DNA from: Geosiphon pyriformis
Lineage: Eukaryota; Glomeromycota; Glomeromycetes; Archaeosporales; Geosiphonaceae
Assembly: GCA_016748015.1 (NCBI GenBank)
Contig: JAAOMT010000013.1
Location: 4,464-19,343 of the forward strand
Reading direction: 5' to 3'
DNA: 14,880 nt
The notes under the pieces are model-generated. The model saw only the letters and a list, made by a program, of their open reading frames with translations, was not told where the DNA came from and did not search any database. How positions within the stretch are numbered: position 1 is the first letter of the stretch; every line of letters begins with the position of its first letter. The position numbers were made by a program, and so were the translations under genes. Shown piece after piece: positions 8,471 to 14,880 of this stretch.

Positions 8471-9000
8471 TTATAGAATTATTTTGGATTGCTTAGAATA
8501 TCAAAAAATACATCTGAATTGGAAATAAAAACAGTATCAACCAGTTTTGGTAAGTTGTTTTTAATTACTAATATTTTGCTGGGTGATGTACTTTCAATTT
8601 TGGCACTTGTTATTTACCAAATTTTGTTTTTGTTATATAAATAACCATCTAAGTATGATAGTGCTCAGTTCTATGCAGCATTAAAAAACATTCTTTGGCT
8701 TACTCGGTCACTTATTAGAATTGTGTATTGATACAATATGTCACATATTTCTTCTCTATTGGGAATATTATTCCACATTTTTTTGTCAAATAGCTTTTTA
8801 CTACAAGTAAGACACAGTTCATTGTCTTACTTTCTTTATTATTTTGAATAACTAAAACATTCTTGGTAACATGGCTTACAGTAATAACAGGTTTGCATCC
8901 AGTAGTTTTCATTTAGCACAACTCAAGCTTTCATAAATAAAAACTTTTTCTTGCAGTTTATACATTTGAAAGAAATATAGGATGGTTTTTTTCTTATGTC
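8471..9000 (-). pseudogene. Cys-rich zinc-ribbon-like domain of element 2 pol
   Basis: In the pol frame the minus strand shows regularly placed Cys pairs: CINC (8953-8964), CYYCKPC (8869-8889), CLTC (8803-8814) and a single Cys near 8739. The order CxxC - CxxCxxC - CxxC is typical of zinc-binding treble-clef or ribbon folds and is not the CCHC knuckle, which lies separately in gag at 10197-10238. Between about 8690 and 8471 an Asp/Ser/Pro-containing stretch (TSPSKILVIKNN) links it to the Asn-rich region. Stops TGA, TAA and TAG interrupt it. Element 1 has the same domain at 2700-2918. Partner and role are unknown; nucleic-acid or protein binding is inference. The open stretch 8912-8715 in another frame is a shadow of this domain. 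Confidence 0.68.
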
Positions 9001-9214
9001 TACTAAGTATAGTATATGCCAACTATTGGTTGTTTAACTAGTATTGATAGTGGCTTGTTATTTGTCCTCCTCTTTTTTTTTTTTCTTTGTTGTTCTATGA
9101 TAAGTTTGGCAGTAGTATGTTGTGATCTTTTTTGGTTCATAAGACTTGGTAGACTTTCCAAGTAGATTTATTTTTTTTTCTAATTTTATTAGTGGTTGTG
9201 GTTAAGTAGTTTGT
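9001..9214 (-). pseudogene. Lys/Glu-rich spacer between protease and Cys-rich domain
   Basis: The pol frame continues through here with several stops. It contains a strongly charged run, HRTTKKKKKEEDK (about 9060-9100), and otherwise no recognisable domain. The charged run probably forms a flexible or solvent-exposed link in the polyprotein. Confidence 0.45.
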
Positions 9215-9600
9215 GGTTTAAAATAACCACATATAGCCAATATTTATGTGTGTTATCTATTTTGACTAAGCTGTAGCTTTTGAGTAGTCCAATTAAGCAT
9301 AGTGTTAGTCTTAAACAACCAGTTATTATTAACTAGCACTTAATATTGTGTGGCTTTTATAACAAAAATCTTAATTGGCATAATAATGCTATTAACTTTA
9401 AATAAAAAGTTATCAATTTTGCCAATTGGAATTTTTGTTGCTCTATTCACTATCATGATTCAAGTGCTGGTAGTACAATTAACTTAACAATCTAATTGGT
9501 CCATGAGTTGTCATGTAATAATACTGTTTGCTGACTTACTATTAAAGATTAGTTTAATAGAATGACTATTGATTTTTGTTTCAGTGTATATTACAGTAAT
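9215..9600 (-). pseudogene. Retropepsin-like aspartic protease of element 2 (decayed)
   Basis: This protease would cleave the Gag-Pol polyprotein. The active-site loop normally reads (L/I)-D-S-G-(A/S) followed by hydrophobics. Here the minus strand reads LIFNSKSANSII, with NSK at 9535-9543, so the catalytic Asp is Asn and the conserved Gly is Lys. Downstream are QLMDQL, the strand TKIPIGKIDNFLF, then IIMPIKIFVI and NNWLFKTNTMLNW, which corresponds to the hydrophobic C-terminal part (usual pattern GNDWL) of retroelement retropepsins. About six stops interrupt roughly 115 codons, all in frame with RT and RNase H. The protease lies right after gag, as usual, but upstream of two extra domains. 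Confidence 0.78.
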
Positions 9601-10180
9601 TAATTTTGCTTTAAGGGCTGTTTCACTGAATAGAGGTGTTTTGATTGATTTCTCAAGTTTAAAAGAAAAGATGGTTGTAAGTAATTTATTTTTGGTGATG
9701 GTTGTTAGTAGAATGTTGTTGGTGAGTATTTGGGTTTGATTGGGTTCCTGTTTGCTAAATTAGGCATCTTCTGAAGTAACTAAGAGACTTAAATAGTTCT
9801 GGAAATTCAAGTTTTAGTTGTACCCAGTTTCCAAATTCTATTGGCATGATCTTAATAGTTGATTTAAGAAGCTGGAGATTGGTTGGTACATGATCATTGT
9901 TGATCTCCAGTTTTGTTGAGTATAGATGATTCTTAGTTTCTGATTTTCAGATGTCATTTGAGCTGAGTTTGTGGCAGTGTTTAAAATAGTTGGAATTAAT
10001 AGATGACTTGTGGCTGCAATTAATATATTACCAGTATTGAAGACTAATAAATTAGTAATAAGTATATTGTTTGTTGCATTATTGGGACATAATGTAGTTG
10101 ATATAATTCTTAACTTGATTGATAATTCAGAGTTTAAAATCAGTAATTGGGATTTTAATATTGATTTTCTGATTGTTAAT
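9601..10180 (-). pseudogene. N-terminal spacer of pol (element 2)
   Basis: The pol frame is readable from about 10180 down to the protease. It shows LTIRKSILKSQLL, a Ser/Thr/Asn/Gln-rich middle part (NTATNSAQMTSENQ), YLSLLVTSEDA (about 9765-9800) and TTIFSFKLEK. It has few stops for its length and no catalytic motif. It probably represents the stretch between nucleocapsid and protease. Confidence 0.6.
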
Positions 10181-11870
10181 TATTAATTCTGGCATGGCAA
10201 TTAATCCTTATATAACCTTGTTTATCACAATTATAATAAATATGCATTTCTTGTAACCATACTTAATAAGTTGATAATAAAAAAAAATGCAATTAATTTT
10301 AGAACTGATTAAAGATTCCTGAATTGTTATAACATTGTAAAGATTAATATATTGCTTAATTGTTAACTAAGTATCTCTTCAATTTCTGGTTAATAAAATC
10401 TTTAAATTGTTTCAACTTAGAGTTTAAGTTAGATGATCTAATTATTATTAGATTAACAGCTTAAGCATGGTTGGCTTTTAGCTTAACTGATTTGAAATCT
10501 CTGATATATGTGACTGCATCCTAAAGTGTTTGTAGATATAATAGATGTATGTACTAGAGAATACTATTGTGTAGACTATGAATGAACTGATTCAAAATCT
10601 GTGGTGCTGTAAAGTAATTTACATTAATTACTTGTATTTAGTGCAAATTTTTATAGAAACATTTTAGATATGTGATAACAGCTTCAGTTTTTCTTTGTTT
10701 GATGGTAGTGAAGACAGTTACAAAGCAATTAATGCTGTTATTATTACTAAAATATCTCAAAAATTCAGTTTTGAAATCATTAAAATTTTGTGGCTTCTGA
10801 ATTAAGCTTTAATACCAGGAGTTGGCAGTATTCTGAGAAAAATATGGAATGGCTTGAAAAGCTCTAGCATTATTCTAATTATTGCCAGTAATGGCTTTTA
10901 TTATGTTGTTTAACCAAACTTGGGCATTGTTTTTTTTGCCATTGAATTTTTTTAATTTGATAATTGATATATATGTCATTGGTAATGGTTGTTGTGATGA
11001 TTGTTGTTAAAATAATTGTTGTGACTGTTATTATTGTTTGACAATCAGGACAACTAGTAGTGGATCAATTACAATTACTAAAGGTAAGTTTTGGAAAACA
11101 ATAAGAGCTAGATTTAAATTATTTGGATTTTGCTAAGTTAAAATAATCAGGATTTAAATGTTCAGGTTTTTTGAAATCAGATTTTGGTAATTAAATTCCT
11201 GATCTTTATCTTTTTTTTCTCCCAAATCAGTTATTTTTCAAGAACTAGTGGCTCCAAAATTAAGTTGAGATAACAGTGATTGAAATCCTGATGGGATTGG
11301 TAATTGCAATTTAAATTCTTCAAAAAAATTGTCATAAGTTCCCAATAAATTGGCTTTTTTTTGGTTGTTTTGGAACATTATTCTTGCTGATAATATTTTT
11401 GCAGTTGATGTGAACATGTTTGCTAATATTATGTTGATAGTACTTCTTAGTGTATAATAGTATAATAGATAAATAGATAAAACTACTCTTGGTTTTTTCC
11501 AAGTAAGTAATTGTATTTTTTTTAGTGTTTCTGTTGGTGTTTGTAGTTTTCTTATATCTGCAAAGATAATAGAAAATTTTTGTTGTGTGTAATTTTTAAT
11601 CTCTCTATTTATTCCTGTAATTGTTGATATAAACAGATGATTTGGGAAAAATGTAGTGCTTTATAATTCACTATTGAAATTGTTGAGAATAGCTTTTAAA
11701 TTTCTTTTGGCTTGCAAATATGATTTGATTTTTTTGTTAACATAGAAATTAAAAGCTAATTCTGCTGGCCAGTTGTTACTTGTTAATTTGAGGTAATTTT
11801 TATAATACTGAGATAAGAATTTTGTAAATCTTAAATGGTTTTTTTTTATATTTTTTTGGTCTGCTACTTT
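10176..11870 (-). pseudogene. gag polyprotein of element 2 (capsid and nucleocapsid, decayed)
   Basis: Gag would form the virus-like particle that packages element RNA. One minus frame is traceable for about 560 codons. The N-terminal part (about 11840-11420) has only one stop in some 140 codons and includes NNWPAELAFNFYV. A possible internal start, MFTSTAKIL, lies at 11417; the true start may be upstream. A Gln-rich patch follows (about 10985-11040). The capsid core reads KFNGKKNNAQVWLNNI (about 10900-10950), ARAFQAIPYF, NTANSWY and DFKTEFLRYF, the pattern of the retrotransposon gag family. The CCHC knuckle lies at 10197-10238 and the frame ends with TAA at 10176-10178. About 18 stops, but no net frameshift, interrupt it. 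Confidence 0.82.
10197..10238 (-). pseudogene. CCHC zinc knuckle remnant of nucleocapsid
   Basis: The minus strand encodes YYNCDKQGYIRINC. This fits the retroelement knuckle C-x2-C-x4-H-x4-C, except that the first Cys and the His are now Tyr. TGT-to-TAT and CAC-to-TAC/TAT transitions explain both. The knuckle would bind element RNA. It lies at the very end of gag, right before the switch to the pol frame. Confidence 0.75.
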
Positions 11871-11911
11871 TTTAGATTATTGTTGTTAGTGCTGGTTTTC
11901 TGTTAGATCTT
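11871..11911 (-). other. Leader between primer binding site and gag
   Basis: This short stretch lies between the primer-binding-site candidate and the first part of gag that reads through. Two stops occur in the gag frame here, so the gag start codon lies downstream of it or has been lost. No ATG is visible in the gag frame before 11417. Confidence 0.45.
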
Positions 11912-11929
11912 ATTTTACAGAAAGCACCA
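11912..11929 (-). promoter_or_regulatory. Primer binding site candidate (tRNA primer)
   Basis: On the minus strand TGGTGCTTTCTGTAAAAT begins two bases downstream of the 5' LTR end (LTR ends ...TGTAACA). The leading TGG complements the CCA tail of tRNAs, and the spacing is normal for LTR retrotransposons. It supports the inner border of LTR B and the element's orientation. I cannot name the tRNA; C-to-T decay may have altered the site. Confidence 0.65.
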
Positions 11930-12625
11930 AATGTTACAGGTAATTATTTGGAATGTTAATACAAATAACAAATCTGTAATTTAGTGCTCAATAGCTAATA
12001 TTATTGATAATATCTGAAAATTTTAATATCTGAAGATTTTGGTTAAGTCTTTTATATAATAAACAGAGATTCAATAGTGATATTTTTTTGTAATATTTTT
12101 AGTGTTTTTCTAACCTTTAAGTTAGTGTGTATTGTTGTCTATTATTTTTCAAAATACCTATATTCTATCAATTTTTTTCTCAGCTTAGTAGTCAGTATTT
12201 CCTAATAAGCTATTCTTAATTTCGAGTGTTTATCTTTATTTTTGGGTCTTTTACCAGTACTATATTCTAATGTTAGTACTCCACATGTTAATTTTTTTAA
12301 TCAGTTAATAAATCAACAAAACAAAATAAATAAATAAAAAAAAGAAATAAAGAAAAAAATAAAAGAAAAAAAAATTAGTATTCTGTTAATAGCTGTAATC
12401 AAGAGCTATTATTTCAGTATAATTAAATATTAAATTCTATTAACATAGAGTGTTAATAAAGCAGAGATAATTTAATATTCTTTAATCAAATAATAATAAT
12501 ATGGATTCAAGTGATAATTGATAATTTATTGATATGTAATGTAGAATTTGAACTGCTTCTAACTGTGTTTCTTAACTGGAAATTCTAATTGTGTATTTTG
12601 TCTTTTCTGTTTTTAATACTTTTAC

Positions 12626-12637
12626 TATATATACATA
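12626..12637 (-). promoter_or_regulatory. TATA-box candidate of LTR B (element 2 promoter)
   Basis: The minus strand reads TATGTATATATA, identical to 3550-3561 in LTR A although the surrounding sequence has diverged. In the 5' LTR this is the expected promoter of the element, driving transcription toward lower coordinates. The U3 repeat array lies directly upstream. Confidence 0.58.
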
Positions 12638-12664
12638 TTTAATGTTCTATGAGATCTCACATAC

Positions 12665-12835
12665 TTGTGAGCAATGTGCTATAATTTCTTAAGCAATATT
12701 CATATTGCTAAGCAATGTGTTTTAATCTATTAACATTGTTTATATTGCTAAGCAATATGTTCTAATCTACTGATATTGTTTATATTGCTTATATTGCTAA
12801 GCAATGTGCCATAATTTATTAGCAATATGTTTATG
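12665..12835. repeat. U3 tandem repeat array with palindromic cores, LTR B
   Basis: The word GCAATRTG recurs at 12671, 12712, 12752, 12801 and 12822, giving unit steps of 41, 40, 49 and 21 bases. Most units begin with TTGCTAAGCAA, a near-perfect palindrome, and AGCAATATTCATATTGCT (12692-12709) is a perfect 8-bp inverted repeat around two bases. The 49-base step contains a 9-bp local duplication (TATATTGCT). The array sits just upstream of the LTR TATA candidate, where an enhancer would lie. It is absent from LTR A, which has a different short-repeat block there. Confidence 0.72.
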
Positions 12836-12918
12836 TGTTCAATACTATTCTCTTATTGGTCTATTTTTTCTATTTGTTTTTTTTTCTATTTTTTTTGTAT
12901 TCTTTTCTATAAGTAATA

Positions 12919-13169
12919 CCAAGTAGAAAAACTAATTTAAGTTATGAAAAAACATGATCAAAAACGTAATAACACAAAATAACATAAAAAAACACAAAAT
13001 AATATGTAATAATTTGAATTAACACAATACAAAATGCAATAATATGATATAGCACAAAATATTAAAGATAACTAGTAATAACATAGAAAAACAAAGCAAT
13101 AACAAAAATAGCAAACAATAATTAGCAATAATAAAACAATCAAAAACAGTCTTGTAAAATTAAGAGAAA
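12919..13169. other. A-rich region right of element 2
   Basis: No gene is seen. The plus strand becomes A-rich, the reverse of the T-rich 12.9 kb to the left. A word of the form ACACAAAATAA / AATAACA recurs irregularly (about 12965-13140), like a degenerate short-period repeat. It precedes a TATA-like promoter on the plus strand. It does not resemble the end of element 1 at 2918, so it is not the other half of an interrupted copy. Confidence 0.5.
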
Positions 13170-13179
13170 TATATAAAAG
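13170..13179 (+). promoter_or_regulatory. TATA-box candidate on the plus strand
   Basis: TATATAAAAG is a close match to the eukaryotic TATA consensus and is followed by a mixed A/G then C/T-rich leader (CAACTTTCTTCTATTT near 13223-13238), as in many fungal 5' leaders. It lies about 360 bp upstream of the decayed plus-strand frame at 13525 and faces away from the LTR promoter at 12626. In such AT-rich DNA this motif can occur by chance. Confidence 0.35.
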
Positions 13180-13386
13180 AGAGTAGTTATAGGAAATAAA
13201 AAGACAAACAGATAGACAAAAATCAACTTTCTTCTATTTATATTTGTTACATATTTCTTATTATATTTTATATTTTATATTATGAAAATAAAAAAAATAT
13301 TAACAAAACTTGAGATCTCTGTTTGTTTAATTTTTATATTTTATGCATTATAACTGAATTAATCTTGTTCTTATCTTTGTTTTCAG

Positions 13387-14061
13387 CCAGATGTTCTTAG
13401 CATAAAACAGTCTCAAACTATTACAACTTGGACCAATCACTCTTGATTATGGTAATTGATAATACTAATTTATCTTTTTTTATTTTTTTTTATTTTTTAT
13501 TTTTTATTTTATTCTTTTTTGTAGAATGGCAACATAGAAAAATTAACTGTCTGAGAATAGATTTCATAATAGTCTGGTAAAAGAAAAAAGCTTTTCCTAG
13601 GTTTGAATATTAACATTATCTTATTAGCTTACCAAAAAGGTAAAAAAACACCATTAGATCTTAGCAACTGCACTTAATTAGCTTGGAGAAAAAAGCTCAT
13701 ATTAACTAATTACCCATATTATAAAAACTATAACTCTGTGTCTTATAACCAAAGAACTTTATAGGTAAATTTATATCAATCAAAAAAACCTTTAGAAACT
13801 AATAACACTAATACTTTAAACAAATCTACCAAAAAAAACTATCAAAAACTCTTTAAAAACCCAAATTTTGAGCACCAAACATTACTACCATATACCACCA
13901 AGTTTATTTGTAACAACACACATAAAAATTTAGACTATAGCCAATAAAACATATTTTCTTATCATAAAATTCTAGTAAACTAAAAAATTATAAACAGTAA
14001 TATCAGCTAAACAAAATATACAACCAATCTTGATATAAATCTCTTAATATTCACAATTGTT
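13387..14061 (+). pseudogene. Unidentified decayed gene, plus strand
   Basis: I do not recognise this gene. An acceptor-like TTTGTTTTCAG ends at 13386. The following stretch reads PDVLSIKQSQTITTWTNHS before a stop. A 73-bp intron-like segment (13452-13524) comes next. From 13525 one plus frame can be followed to about 14061: KKLFLGLNI, LLAYQKGKKTPLDLSN (from 13621), LAWRKKLILTNYPYYKN and NYQKLFKNPNFEHQTLL. In the 360 bp between 13621 and 13960 there are only three stops (TAA/TAG), low for such AT-rich DNA. Composition is rich in Lys, Asn, Thr, Tyr and Ser. It could be gag of another retroelement or a decayed host gene; the sequence does not decide. Confidence 0.42.
13452..13524 (+). other. 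Candidate spliceosomal intron (73 bp)
   Basis: The segment starts GTAATT and ends TTTTTTGTAG. It contains TACTAAT at 13463-13469, which matches the fungal branch-point consensus, followed by a long T-rich tract. The branch point is unusually far from the acceptor (about 55 bases). Removing it would join the PDVLSIKQ stretch to the frame starting AATGGCAAC. No expression evidence is available, and T-rich DNA raises the chance of a false call. Confidence 0.42.
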
Positions 14062-14740
14062 TATCATTAACAATCAATACTACCTGCACAGAATTTTTTT
14101 TTATAAGAACTGACCACTTAGATGTAATTAGACCAACAACTTTAAATGATACAAATTCAACTAAAGTTTTTTACCAAAAACCAATCAGCTGTATTTTGAT
14201 AAAAATCATCTTATTAAATTTAGAAATATTGATTGAAATCTTATTAACAATAATTTTCTAATTTGTATGGCTGTTTGTTTTCTTAATATTAACATTAATA
14301 AGAATTTTTTTATTGATAACTAAATCTCTAGTTTTTTACAAACTTAAATTCGAAGTGAAAGAAAACTTAATTATCTTTGGAAATTTTGAAAGAATGAAAA
14401 CTCCTCCAAAACCATCAATTTAATAGAAAATTTTCTTAATTGCAATCAATTTATCATTATTAGTTTTGCTCAGCACAGCAGATAACTCAATATTAATGTG
14501 AAAAATTTAACTGTTTCGAAATTGTATTTATCCAAAATACATAATTTCACTGTTAGCAAATGCTATTACTGGAAATTTTTGGTCTTTTTTTTTGAATGTT
14601 GTTAATGTTTATTTGCTGTGAATTCACGTTTTTTAAAAGTAATTGGATTTTTGATAACTGAATTTATTTTCAAATTATCTTCTATAATTTGAACTGCTAG
14701 ATTTATAAGTAGAATGGCCAATTTTGTGCCAGTTACTTTG
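14062..14740. other. Unassigned AT-rich region
   Basis: I see no recognisable gene. On the plus strand a short stretch near 14085-14215 reads peptide with several stops. On the minus strand a frame from about 14769 to 14600 (TGTKLAILLINLAVQIIEDN) is nearly free of stops for about 55 codons, but matches no family I know. Strand composition shifts back from A-rich to T-rich in this interval, so a boundary between two sequences may lie near 14230-14290. Confidence 0.35.
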
Positions 14741-14880
14741 TGTAGTTATATTGTAGTAAATGTTAACTCTTTTCCAAAAATTGCTTGTCTAAAAGCTTAT
14801 TAAAATATGTAGTTGCTTTGCTGTAAAAGTCAATTCTTTTACAAAAATCTCGTTTGTAAGCTATCCTAATAATTATAATA
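14741..14880. repeat. Two-copy tandem repeat, 67-bp unit
   Basis: Unit 1 (14741-14807) and unit 2 (from 14808) both start TGTAGTT and share, in order, GTAAA, a CTTTT/TCTTTT block, CAAAAAT, GTTTGT/CTTGT and AGCTWT. Similarity is roughly 75 percent by eye, with a small gap. The array reaches the window end, so further copies may lie outside. Since 67 is not a multiple of three, the repeat is probably not coding. Confidence 0.6.

Larger units (their letters stand above)
2919..12918 (-). mobile_element. Element 2: full-length, inactive Ty3/gypsy LTR retrotransposon with dUTPase-like domain
   Basis: Two related direct repeats (2919-3753 and 11932-12918) flank an internal region of about 8.2 kb transcribed on the minus strand. 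The inner borders carry a primer-binding-site candidate (11912-11929) and a polypurine tract (3754-3768). Domain order from the 5' side is gag, CCHC knuckle, aspartic protease, Cys-rich domain, dUTPase-like domain, RT, RNase H, integrase. RT before integrase identifies the Ty3/gypsy (Metaviridae) type. The element is unusually long, largely because of the extra domains. Every enzyme has lost catalytic residues and contains stops, so it cannot be autonomous. I could not find a target-site duplication: the bases left of 2919 (CTGT) do not match those right of 12918 (CCAA). Confidence 0.9.
11932..12918 (-). repeat. 5' LTR of element 2 (LTR B)
   Basis: This is the partner of 2919-3753. It starts TGTTACAGG. 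The outer end is placed at AGTAATA (12918), aligned with AGTAACA of LTR A; the last C appears to have changed to T, so the end is less certain. It shares with LTR A the first 150 bp, an A-rich tract (12315-12375), a CTCAGCTTRGTA block and the TATA element. Differences are an extra piece of about 50 bp near 12098-12160 and a completely different repeat array in U3 (12665-12835). New insertions have identical LTRs, so this divergence means great age, exchange between copies, or both. Confidence 0.8.

Noticed and set aside
8715-8912. Separate small minus-strand protein of 65 residues
   Set aside because: It is out of frame with pol; the pol frame across the same bases shows the CxxC pattern and matches element 1, so this is a shadow.
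12665-12835. CRISPR-like regular repeats with about 40-bp spacing
   Set aside because: The intervals between repeated words are themselves similar, so there are no unique spacers; the array lies in an LTR U3 of a eukaryotic retroelement.
2919-12918. Simple nested insertion of element 2 into element 1
   Set aside because: The right flank does not continue element 1 and no target-site duplication is seen, so simple nesting is not supported.
12919-13530. A third LTR in plus orientation (repeats, TATA, leader)
   Set aside because: No matching second copy in the window, no clear TG...CA borders and no primer binding site after it; similarity to LTR A/B could not be seen.
1-14880. tRNA or rRNA genes
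   Set aside because: No cloverleaf with a conserved T-loop (GTTCRANNC) or rRNA-like GC-richer block was found on either strand by eye.

Overview
The window looks like a heterochromatic, transposon-filled piece of a very AT-rich fungal genome. I judge an arbuscular mycorrhizal fungus (Glomeromycotina, Rhizophagus/Gigaspora type) most likely. This rests on the extreme A+T content, the near absence of CpG (I count about 11 in 14.9 kb) and retrotransposon polyproteins that resemble, from memory, the large Ty3/gypsy families of that group. No sequence search was run. I see no intact host gene, rRNA, tRNA or CRISPR array.

Layout. (1) Positions 1-2918, minus strand: a decayed fragment of a Ty3/gypsy LTR retrotransposon ('element 1'), truncated at both ends, with a Cys-rich domain, a dUTPase-like domain, reverse transcriptase (RT) and RNase H. 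(2) Positions 2919-12918, minus strand: a complete but dead Ty3/gypsy element ('element 2'), about 10.0 kb between two recognisable LTRs (2919-3753 and 11932-12918). It has a primer-binding-site candidate, a polypurine tract and, in transcription order, gag (capsid, CCHC knuckle), aspartic protease, Cys-rich zinc-ribbon-like domain, Asn-rich linker, dUTPase-like domain, RT, RNase H and integrase. (3) Positions 12919-14880: a region of opposite strand bias with a TATA-like promoter, intron-like signals and a decayed plus-strand reading frame I cannot name, ending in two copies of a 67-bp tandem repeat.

How it fits together. Gag of element 2 stays in one frame (about 11870-10176), and protease to RNase H stays in a second single frame for about 4.2 kb (10180-6000), although both carry many stop codons. 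Active-site losses (YxDD to YLNN, protease DSG to NSK, integrase D to N and E to K, zinc-ligand Cys/His to Tyr) are nearly all explained by C-to-T or G-to-A transitions. This points to death by cytosine deamination or a RIP-like process rather than by indels. The two elements differ in RT/RNase H sequence, yet both carry the unusual Cys-rich + dUTPase block upstream of RT. That shared block is the most interesting feature of the window.
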